DNA of 17,500 nucleotides, from assembly GCA_905221605.1 (NCBI GenBank), contig CAJNDS010001335.1, forward strand, positions 1,644,438 to 1,661,937, written 5' to 3'. Positions 12,977 to 17,500 of this stretch are shown here, piece after piece. The stretch's first letter is position 1. Each line of letters starts with the position of its first letter. This DNA comes from Symbiodinium natans (lineage: Eukaryota > Sar > Dinophyceae > Suessiales > Symbiodiniaceae). The notes under the pieces are model-generated. The model made no database searches and was not told where the DNA came from. It worked only from the letters and a program-made list of their open reading frames with translations. The translations under genes and the position numbers were made by a program.

Positions 12977-13374
12977 GTTTGGGAGCCGAGTGTTCCACGT
13001 TGCAAGCGAGTGCTCAGTACGCTGCGCAGACTTGCGCCCGAAAAGTGTGGAGAATCCCTGTTGCTACGGCATCCCACTAAACTCCAGCCTGGTTCTTGGT
13101 GTTGTCCTATGGCAGCATCATTGTGGACCCTGGTTTAGCTGTTGAACCCTGTTTGAGGTTGACTTGCTCAGGTTTTTAGATTTTGGGGTCTGTCCGTGGC
13201 ACTCGCAACATCCTGCAGCACCTACGCCCTAAAACCCTAAAGCCTGGAATGTTAGAACACCCACTGAAAGAAGCCCAGCTGCTTGTTTCCGTAGGTGAAG
13301 CCTGTACCATGGGCTTAGGGTCTAGGGTGTACCACAGCGTGCACCGTCATCGTGTCTTCGGGTCTCAACCCTAA
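12977..13374 (+). other. Unique stretch with one open frame crossing telomeric units
   Basis: 12977-13180 has no supported gene. The ATG frame 13183-13374 (63 codons) reads SVRGTRNILQHLRP, crosses a CCCTAAAACCCTAAAG remnant, then reads EHPLKEAQLLVSVGEACTMG and ends at a CCCTAA-derived stop. The two halves look protein-like but are interrupted by telomeric sequence. It may be two exon remnants or chance. Confidence 0.25.
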
Positions 13375-13538
13375 AGCCTAAAACCGGGGCTGAGCCCGAA
13401 AATCCCGAAAGCCATAAACCCAAAGCCCCATGGAGCGCCGGACCCTGGACCAGCCGGGTTGGTGCAGCTCAGCACAGCATACTTCGCCAACCGCTGACTT
13501 ATCTTACCGGTTTAGGTGGCTTGTGGCTTAGGGCTTAG

Positions 13539-13618
13539 GGACTTTGATGCCCACTCTTGCGATTTGGCGGGCGTATGTTTATGTCCGAGGGCTTTCTGTT
13601 TCCCTCTCTCCTAAGCCT
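13539..13618 (+). other. Candidate exon with GTAAGG donor
   Basis: It follows GGGCTTAG (ending 13538) and ends AAGCCT/GTAAGG (donor at 13619). The frame TLMPTLAIWRAYVYVRGLSV is open and ends in phase 0. A second, shorter reading ends at GTATGT (13573). Its phase does not agree with the preferred frame of the next candidate exon at 13830, so I do not join them. A minus-strand frame (13535-13720) also spans it. The preceding 13380-13530 holds degenerate telomeric units and an ambiguous open segment on either strand. Confidence 0.25.
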
Positions 13619-13756
13619 GTAAGGCACCAAGAGGTTGGTTGGAGAAGGGTTTGGGGTTTTGGGCTTAGGCCCTTGAACCCCATGAGCCTGAACTCTTAAA
13701 CCCCCGAACCGAAAACCCAACTCCTGAACTAAACCCCCGAGGAGCCCGAAGTGAAA

Positions 13757-13823
13757 AGGGTTTAGGGTTTAGGGTTTAGGGTTTGGGGTTTCGGGTTTAG
13801 GGTTTAGGGTTTAGGGTTTAGGG
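13757..13823 (+). repeat. TTTAGGG array
   Basis: About nine units including TTTGGGG and TTTCGGG variants. It runs into GGGCTTCAG, the acceptor-like edge of the candidate exon at 13830. Confidence 0.95.
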
Positions 13824-13829
13824 CTTCAG

Positions 13830-14271
13830 GGACGACGAAGCCGAGGCTTTTCGAGCTCCGAAAGACCAAGCAGCTGAGGTGCATCTCAGGGTTTAGGGTT
13901 TAGGGTTTAGGGTTTAGGGTTACCGTACCCCCCTGACTCCCTGACATTTAGATGAGGTGCTGTGTCCCCAAACTGAAACGGGCGACGTTATTCGTGTGGA
14001 GTAGTTTTGCATGCGTTTTCGAGGAGGAGTGGTGGCTGTATGCCTGCGACCGGCTGGAGCTCACGGGCCTCGTAAGGAGGTTTAGGGTTTAGGGTTTAGG
14101 GTTTCGGGTTTAGGGTTTAGGGTTAGGGTTTAGGGTTTAGGGTTTAGGGTTTAGGGTTTAGGGTTTAGGGTTTAGGGTTTAGGGTTTAGGGTTTAGGAGG
14201 ATTGCCAGGCAGAGGTTGAGCAGCTGGCCCAGAGTGTCACATTGCCCCCGGCGCTCCAGCTTGAAAGCTGA
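13830..14271 (+). CDS. Candidate three-exon gene with telomeric introns (best model)
   Basis: Exon 13830-13878 lies between GGCTTCAG and GAG/GTGCAT and reads DDEAEAFRAPKDQAAE. Intron 13879-13951 contains four TTTAGGG units and ends ACATTTAG. Exon 13952-14071 is exactly 40 codons, starts MRCCVPKLKRATLFVWSSFA, continues CVFEEEWWLYACDRLELTGL, and ends at GTAAGG. Intron 14072-14196 is 125 bases, almost pure TTTAGGG, and ends TTTAG. Exon 14197-14271 reads EDCQAEVEQLAQSVTLPPAL and stops at TGA. Phases agree at both joins. By my count about 75% and 71% of third positions in the last two exons are G or C. The ATG at 13952 could also be the true start. No family recognised. Unspliced, each frame stops inside telomeric repeat. 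Confidence 0.45.
14072..14196 (+). repeat. TTTAGGG array, candidate intron
   Basis: GTAAGGAGG leads into about 16 TTTAGGG units with single TTTCGGG and TTAGGG variants, ending TTTAG/GAGG. It has a donor consensus at its left edge and a YAG at its right edge, with open and phase-matched sequence on both sides. Confidence 0.95.
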
Positions 14272-14284
14272 CAACGTACCAGTG

Positions 14285-14545
14285 ATGCCTTTTCACGGCC
14301 CGGAGTGTGAAATTATTTTCTGCCTGCTAGTGGACGAAGGCAAAGGGTTTAAGGGTTTAGAGTTTAGGGTTTAGGGTTTAGGGTTTGGGGTTTGGGGTTT
14401 GGGGTTTGGGGTTTGGGGTTTAGGGGCAATCCTTGTTCTTGCGTGCCCCAAGCCGATACTCGATGCCTACGACAAATGCACGGACAGCAATGGCAGCTCA
14501 GCAATGAACGCCCTGAACGCCCTAAACCCTAAGCCTAGGGTTTAG
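14285..14545 (+). CDS. Candidate two-exon segment with a GC-AG telomeric intron
   Basis: ATG 14285 begins MPFHGPECEIIFCLLVDE. If GCAAAG at 14340 is a GC-type donor, an 84-base intron of TTTAGGG and TTTGGGG units ends at TTTAG (14423), and the phase joins to AILVLACPKPILDAYDKCTD, then SNGSSAMNALNA, ending at TAG 14543-14545 inside telomeric sequence. The second segment has 22 of 32 G/C third positions by my count and looks like real protein. GC donors are known in several eukaryotes, including dinoflagellates. The start lies only 13 bases after the preceding candidate stop, so one of the two models may be wrong; a frame from 14198 also runs open into this one. Confidence 0.35.
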
Positions 14546-14616
14546 GGTTTAGGGTCTAGGGTTTAGGGTTTAGGGTTTAGGGTTTAGGGGTTGGGGTTCA
14601 GGGTTCAGGGTTTAGG
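14521..14616. repeat. CCCTAAA / TTTAGGG inverted junction and array
   Basis: CCCTAAACCCTAAG meets CCTAGGGTTTAGGG at 14522-14549 with almost no spacer, giving a palindromic change of orientation; the TTTAGGG side continues with TTCAGGG variants to 14616. Confidence 0.9.
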
Positions 14617-14628
14617 TTGCCTGTGGGT

Positions 14629-14654
14629 GGGGGGGGGGGGGGGGGGGGGGGGGG
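14629..14654. repeat. G26 homopolymer
   Basis: Twenty-six consecutive G close to the TTTAGGG array. The following 14655-14800 contains scattered telomeric pieces (CCCTAAA at 14773-14790) and no supported gene. Confidence 0.95.
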
Positions 14655-14819
14655 ATACAGCCTAAACCCTAACAGGTTGTAGGGTTTGGGGGTGGGGGTT
14701 GTGCTAAACTATCCACCCAAAAAAGGCTGAGGCCAGTTCAGGGTTTGGGAAATCAAGTTTTGGGGCAGCTCACCCTAAACCCTAAACCCTTGTGTTAGGG
14801 CTCATGGTTTTGGTCTCAG

Positions 14820-15003
14820 GCTTTGGGCATTCGGAGTCAGATTTCGAGCGTTCTGCTCGGAAACGGTAAGCCCTAAACCGAAACCCTAAACCCTAAACCC
14901 TTCCAGCTGACGAGCGGCAGGCACGAAGATTTTGCTCTCACCTGTGGGCTCTCACCTTAGCTTGTGGCCGTCGGGTCGCTAGGAGTGAACGCAGCCAGCG
15001 TGG
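14820..15003 (+). CDS. Candidate two-exon segment with a 41-base CCCTAAA intron
   Basis: Exon 14820-14865 lies between TTTTGGTCTCAG and AAACG/GTAAGC and reads ALGIRSQISSVLLGN in phase 0 with one base over. The candidate intron 14866-14906 is GTAAG, four CCCTAAA/CCGAAA units, and TTCCAG: strong donor and acceptor matches with telomeric sequence as the whole interior. The joined frame continues with Ala, then DERQARRFCSHLWALTLACG and an arginine-rich end, and reaches the TTTAGGG array at 15003. An alternative is an ATG at 14803 (MVLVSGFGHSESDFERSARK) that stops at the join. A 41-base intron is very short. Family unknown. Confidence 0.4.
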
Positions 15004-15095
15004 TTTAGGGTTTACACATCTGCGGTTTAGGGTTTAGGGCTAGGGTTTAGGCTCTAGGCTCTAGGCTTTAGGCTTTAGGCTTTAGGCTTTGGGCT
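15003..15095 (+). repeat. TTTAGGG tract shading into CTTTAGG and CTCTAGG
   Basis: Three or four TTTAGGG units are followed by CTCTAGG and CTTTAGG units, a separate local variant block. Confidence 0.9.
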
Positions 15096-15210
15096 TGAGG
15101 GTGGCTGAGGGCTTGGGGCTCTCCGTGAATTTGGGACTTGTTGGGGCTCAGTGCTTAGAGCGGTGCCCTGAAGACACAGAGAAACAAGGGGGTCACGCTT
15201 TTGTTTCCGG
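15093..15210 (+). other. Coding-like island, unassigned
   Basis: One frame is open from the telomeric tract through LRVAEGLGLSVNLGLVGAQ, CLERCPEDTEKQGGHAF and VSG into the next array. The charged CLERCPEDTEKQ part follows GGGGCTCAG (AG at 15150-15151), so the exon may start at 15152. No clear donor. Family unknown. Confidence 0.3.
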
Positions 15211-15285
15211 TTTAGGGTTTAGGGTTGAGGGTTGAGGGTTTAGGGTTGAGGGTTTAGGGTTTAGGGTTTAGGGTTTGGGGCGTTT
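15211..15285 (+). repeat. TTTAGGG array with TTGAGGG variants
   Basis: About ten units, three of them TTGAGGG. The interval 15290-15407 after it is unique with scattered CCTAAACC pieces and I see no gene in it. Confidence 0.95.
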
Positions 15286-15407
15286 TGGGGGTTGGAAGGT
15301 TTTAGGTTGTTGTGCCTCTGGTGCGGAGCTCTTAGAGCCTCCCCTAAACCGTAAACGCTCAACCTTAAACCTCCCCGGGCTGCAAGGTTCATAAGTGCCA
15401 GGCAAGA

Positions 15408-15458
15408 GGGTTTAGGGTTTAGGGTTTAGGGTTTAGGGTTTAGGGTTTAGGGTTTAGG
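15408..15458 (+). repeat. TTTAGGG array
   Basis: Seven perfect units. 15459-15544 is unique without a supported frame, and 15545-15605 is degenerate CCCTAAA. Confidence 0.95.
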
Positions 15459-15617
15459 ATGCTACTAAACATGTGGGGGGGGCTAAAAATTTGTTCCCTA
15501 TATGTAGTCGGCTTCTCTAAGGATATGTGTTCAACCCCAGACCATAAAACCCTAAACCCCTAAACCCTCAACCCCTGAACTCTAAGCATAAACACCCCTA
15601 AACCCTGAAGACACCCC

Positions 15618-15713
15618 AAACAACGAGGAATGAGAGCAGCAGCGAAAGCGGCTCAAGCCGAAGTAGATCACGGAGGCTGGCCGGTCTCGCTAGCCTAAGT
15701 CAGTCTCAGGTGG
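15618..15713 (+). other. Coding-like island with serine/arginine-rich frame
   Basis: One frame reads NESSSESGSSRSRSRRLAGL and ends TCTCAG/GTGGAC, a good donor context. A second frame starts at ATG and reads MRAAAKAAQAEVDHGGWPVS before a stop. SR-like composition resembles splicing-factor tails, but such runs also arise from AGC/CGA-rich sequence. The frame cannot be decided here. Confidence 0.25.
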
Positions 15714-15723
15714 ACACCGTAGT

Positions 15724-15786
15724 TTAGGTGTTTTGGGGTTTTGGGGTTTAGGGGGCTAGGGGTTCAGGGTTTAAGGGTTTGGGGTT
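15724..15786 (+). repeat. Degenerate TTTAGGG/TTTGGGG tract
   Basis: Mixed TTTGGGG, TTTAGGGGG and TTCAGGG units, ending near TTTATTTCCAG. Confidence 0.85.
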
Positions 15787-15795
15787 TATTTCCAG

Positions 15796-15953
15796 ATTCC
15801 CTTTTTTCGAGTCTCATAAGAGGTGTCGTTTCAACCCATACTGATAACAGGGGCTTGTACAAGCAACTACCCACCCGTCGCTGTCCCTTACTAAGAGCCC
15901 AGCGCCTACCGCTCGTGGGGTGTTGGGGCTTCGGGTTTACCCAAGAATCCTGA
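15796..15953 (+). CDS. Candidate terminal exon after TTTCCAG
   Basis: After TTTATTTCCAG (AG at 15794-15795) a frame offset by two bases is open for 51 codons to TGA 15951-15953. It reads SLFSSLIRGVVSTHTDNRGL, YKQLPTRRCPLLRAQRLPLV and a short aromatic end. The same frame extends back to an ATG at 15741 through telomeric-type repeat, which I regard as artificial. Acceptor quality is good. Family unknown. Confidence 0.35.
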
Positions 15954-15961
15954 AAACGATC

Positions 15962-16036
15962 TTTAGGGTTGAGGGTGTAGCGTCTAGGGTTTAGGGTTTA
16001 GAGTTTAGGGTTTAGGGTTTAGGGTTTAGGGTTTAG
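15962..16036 (+). repeat. TTTAGGG array
   Basis: About nine units with TTGAGGG and TCTAGGG variants at the left; the right end TTTAG abuts the island at 16037. Confidence 0.95.
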
Positions 16037-16185
16037 GGTCAGAGCCTACAAAAGCAATAGTGGCTGGAAGTTCTGAAGGCGCAGCTTGGGGTGGAGCAGC
16101 TGCGGGGGTCGGCACCTGCAAAATAGCTTCCTCTGACTTCGCACACAAATCTTGGGATGTTCCCCCTTATACTTACAGTCCTTAA
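16037..16185 (+). CDS. Candidate exon after telomeric acceptor, ending inside a MITE
   Basis: Two bases after TTTAG (16036) a frame opens for 48 codons. It reads SEPTKAIVAGSSEGAAWGGA, AAGVGTCKIASSDFAHK, then SWDVPPYTYSP and TAA 16183-16185. The last residues and the stop are encoded by the left terminal repeat of the element at 16152-16253, so the frame may have been longer before insertion. It is alanine/glycine-rich and protein-like. No ATG. Family unknown. Confidence 0.35.
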
Positions 16186-16253
16186 TAGGGATTATAGCAA
16201 CCCCCCATTATAGTCCGCATGAAGGGCTGTTAGTATAGGGGGGAACATCCCAA
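16152..16253. mobile_element. MITE-like element with long terminal inverted repeats
   Basis: TTGGGATGTTCCCCC followed by TTATACTTACAGTCCTTAAT (16152-16186) is mirrored by ATGAAGGGCTGTTAGTATA and GGGGGGAACATCCCAA (16219-16253). The outer 15 bases are identical and the arms stay similar over about 35 bases. It is 102 bases and non-coding. A partial relative lies at 5711-5778. No convincing target duplication is visible. No transposase occurs in this window. Confidence 0.8.
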
Positions 16254-16360
16254 CACATGCCCCGAAATTCTCAGCCCTGTGCCCTCACTGTTCAACTGCT
16301 GTTCCCACATATGCCAAAGAATAATCTGATCCTCCTCTAAACCCTAAACCCTTATTATGC

Positions 16361-16405
16361 GGGAACCCCCCAAAAAAAGGTACCCCAAATGTTGGGAAAC
16401 CCCCC
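16361..16405. mobile_element. Fragment related to family 1 foldback
   Basis: GGGAACCCCCC, AAAAAAAGGTACCCC and TTGGGAAACCCCCC resemble the arms at 10532-10566 read on the other strand. It is short, palindrome-like, and sits next to CCCTAAA units on both sides. Confidence 0.4.
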
Positions 16406-16424
16406 GTGTAGCATGGGCCCTAAA

Positions 16425-16475
16425 CCCGACACCCGAAACCCTAAACCCTAAACCCTGAACTCAACCCTAAAGCCC
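16425..16475 (-). repeat. CCCTAAA array
   Basis: About six units, including CCCGACA, CCCGAAA and CCCTGAA variants. Confidence 0.9.
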
Positions 16476-16552
16476 CCATGTAGCATGGGTCCAACAACCT
16501 GTGCGAGGCGCTCCAACGGTGGGACAAAGGCTCCCGTGCGCAGGCAGAGGGG

Positions 16553-16616
16553 TGGGGTTTAGGGTTTGGGTTTTGGGGTTTAGGGCTTTGGGTTTTGGAT
16601 TTTGGGTTTTTGGGAG
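16553..16616 (+). repeat. Degenerate TTTAGGG/TTTTGGG tract
   Basis: Mixed TTTAGGG, TTTTGGG and ATTTTGGG units. Frames on both strands run through it because the variants lack stops. Confidence 0.85.
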
Positions 16617-16631
16617 GATCCAGGTGCTCAC

Positions 16632-16778
16632 AGATTCCACTGAGACGGCTGAATCCTCTCTTTCCTGCCATTCTGCTGCACGCGCCTTTCTTGCCTCCAT
16701 CGCCACTAAAGTAAAGTCTGCTTGGCTCAGAAGATGCCAGAGCGCGAGAAATCTCAACAGTGCACTCGATGTGCGCAC
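16632..16778 (-). CDS. Candidate first exon with signal-peptide-like start
   Basis: Read on the minus strand from ATG at 16778, 49 codons run to a GTGAGC donor (16631-16626). It starts MRTSSALLRFLALWHLLSQA, which has the basic-hydrophobic-polar shape of a signal peptide or anchor, followed by a charged segment (MEARKARAAEWQERED). Without splicing, the frame runs on into telomeric-type repeat. The + strand is also open here (16501-16782, e.g. LTDSTETAESSLSCHSAARA), so the strand is unsettled. Confidence 0.3.
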
Positions 16779-16779
16779 A

Positions 16780-17083
16780 TGATCTCAACCCCTAACCCAA
16801 AACCATGAGAATACCAACAAAATCACGACGCAAGCGTCAAAACCCCTAGTTAAAGCTTGAATCTCAACTGTGAGCTCCATGCTCATGTCCTAGCCCCCGA
16901 AGCCTGTAACCCTGAAAACTAATTCTCTGCAGTCCGCAAAACCACAAGGACTGGTTGGTTTAGGGCTAAGAATGAACTCGGTATCAGCTCTAAAAATTAT
17001 TTAAAACACCAAGAATGCCAATGCCAAAGCCAAAATAATTCGCTGTAGCATGCAAGCATGAACCCGCTATGTTAGAATAAACA
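16780..17083. other. Unique sequence without a supported gene
   Basis: I see scattered AACCCTAA-like remnants and a weak local duplication (AATCTCAAC plus GTG...CTC.ATG at 16748 and 16859). No frame or RNA gene can be supported. Confidence 0.5.
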
Positions 17084-17180
17084 CCCCTGAACCCTGCTAA
17101 ACCCTAAACCCTAAACCCTAAACCCTAAACCCTAAACCCTAAACCCTAAACCCTAAACCTTTCAACCCTGGAACCCCAAA
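17084..17180 (-). repeat. CCCTAAA array
   Basis: Nine near-perfect units (17096-17158) with degenerate flanks. Confidence 0.95.
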
Positions 17181-17257
17181 CCCAACCCTCAAAACTTGAA
17201 ACCCCAAAAGATGATGCCTGTATCCAACTCTAAAGCCTAATTTCGCTTATTTAAGGG

Positions 17258-17322
17258 GGGATTTAGGGTTTAGGATTTAGGGTTTAGGGTTTATGGTTTA
17301 GGGTTTAGGGTTTAGGGTTTGG
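17258..17322 (+). repeat. TTTAGGG array
   Basis: About nine units with ATTTAGG and TTTATGG variants. The minus-strand frame to its right (17305-17490) is largely encoded by telomeric variants and is not called. The last 60 bases of the window are degenerate CCCTAAA. Confidence 0.95.
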
Positions 17323-17500
17323 GGGAACCTCGGAGGGGTAGTACAGATGGGGGCAGTAGGGAAACCCATGAATTCCGCAACCCCGGAATCGTGAACCCTG
17401 AGACTTAGACCAATCCTCATCCCTTTGACCTAAAAACTTATCCCTAAACCCTAATCCTAAAACCCCAAGACTCAGAAAAGCCTGAACCAAAACCCTTAAA

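Noticed and set aside
13535-13720. 61-codon minus-strand ORF
   Set aside because: Its first part is encoded by degenerate telomeric sequence, and the + strand segment at 13539-13618 has better splice signals. It is kept only as an alternative.
16441-16788. 115-codon minus-strand ORF
   Set aside because: It crosses a stop-free variant telomeric tract and overlaps two other open frames. Only the shorter minus frame with a start and donor is kept as a weak candidate.
1-17500. Window as a true chromosome end
   Set aside because: No array runs to either edge, arrays point in both directions, and unique sequence lies between all of them.
1-17500. CRISPR array interpretation of the repeats with unique spacers
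   Set aside because: Units are 7-base tandem repeats, not 20-40 base repeats with equal spacers, and spacer islands range from tens to thousands of bases. No cas-like genes are present.
1-17500. Dinoflagellate spliced-leader relics as an organism marker
   Set aside because: I looked for GGCTCAAG-ended leader sequence on both strands. Only an isolated short match near 15650 was seen, in the wrong context. The lineage stays open.

Overview
This window looks like nuclear DNA from a eukaryote whose telomere repeat is TTTAGGG. That type is known from land plants and green algae, dinoflagellates and chromerids, and the sequence alone does not settle the lineage. The GC-rich third codon positions of the best coding-like segments, the long homopolymers and the very repeat-rich layout would fit an algal protist. 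I found no bacterial operon structure, ribosome binding sites, rRNA, tRNA or CRISPR array. No protein in the window could be assigned to a named family.

The dominant feature is interstitial telomere-type repeat DNA: more than 40 arrays of TTTAGGG or its complement CCCTAAA, in both orientations, from 2 to about 50 units long. Some blocks are homogenised variants: TTCAGGG at 2908-2956, GCTTTAGGGGG-like at 7035-7549 and CCCCAAA at 7711-7767. Neither end of the window is a terminal array, so this is interstitial or subtelomeric sequence and not a finished chromosome end. Every TTTAGGG array longer than 21 bases carries stops in all frames on the strand read, so these arrays can only be intergenic or intronic.

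Layout. 1-4060: degenerate telomeric tracts, an AAAGT/AAAGC pentanucleotide array, small foldback (MITE-like) elements, and low-complexity TTG/ATT DNA. 4060-7800: large arrays separated by 70-300 base islands, several with coding-like composition and splice-like edges. 7800-9570: a duplicated AT-rich module, GGCCCCAAAA-type imperfect repeats, an AT-rich stretch and the largest CCCTAAA array (8939-9324). 9570-12730: a telomere-free island of about 3.1 kb with several overlapping open frames and one plausible spliced gene (11445-12013). 12730-17500: closely alternating arrays and islands, mostly readable on the + strand.

The most interesting pattern is that unique islands between arrays often read as short exons: an AG at the left edge (frequently the TTTAG of the last telomeric unit), an open frame with a G/C-rich third position, and a GTAAGG, GTGAGG or GTAAGC donor at the right edge. 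In several cases the phases agree across the array, which makes the telomeric array itself the candidate intron (13879-13951, 14072-14196, 14866-14906, 6347-6470). The individual frames are short enough to arise by chance, so these are hypotheses for RNA evidence and not established genes. Interleaved with them are at least four families of small foldback elements, and one dispersed repeat in which filled and empty telomeric insertion states can be compared directly.
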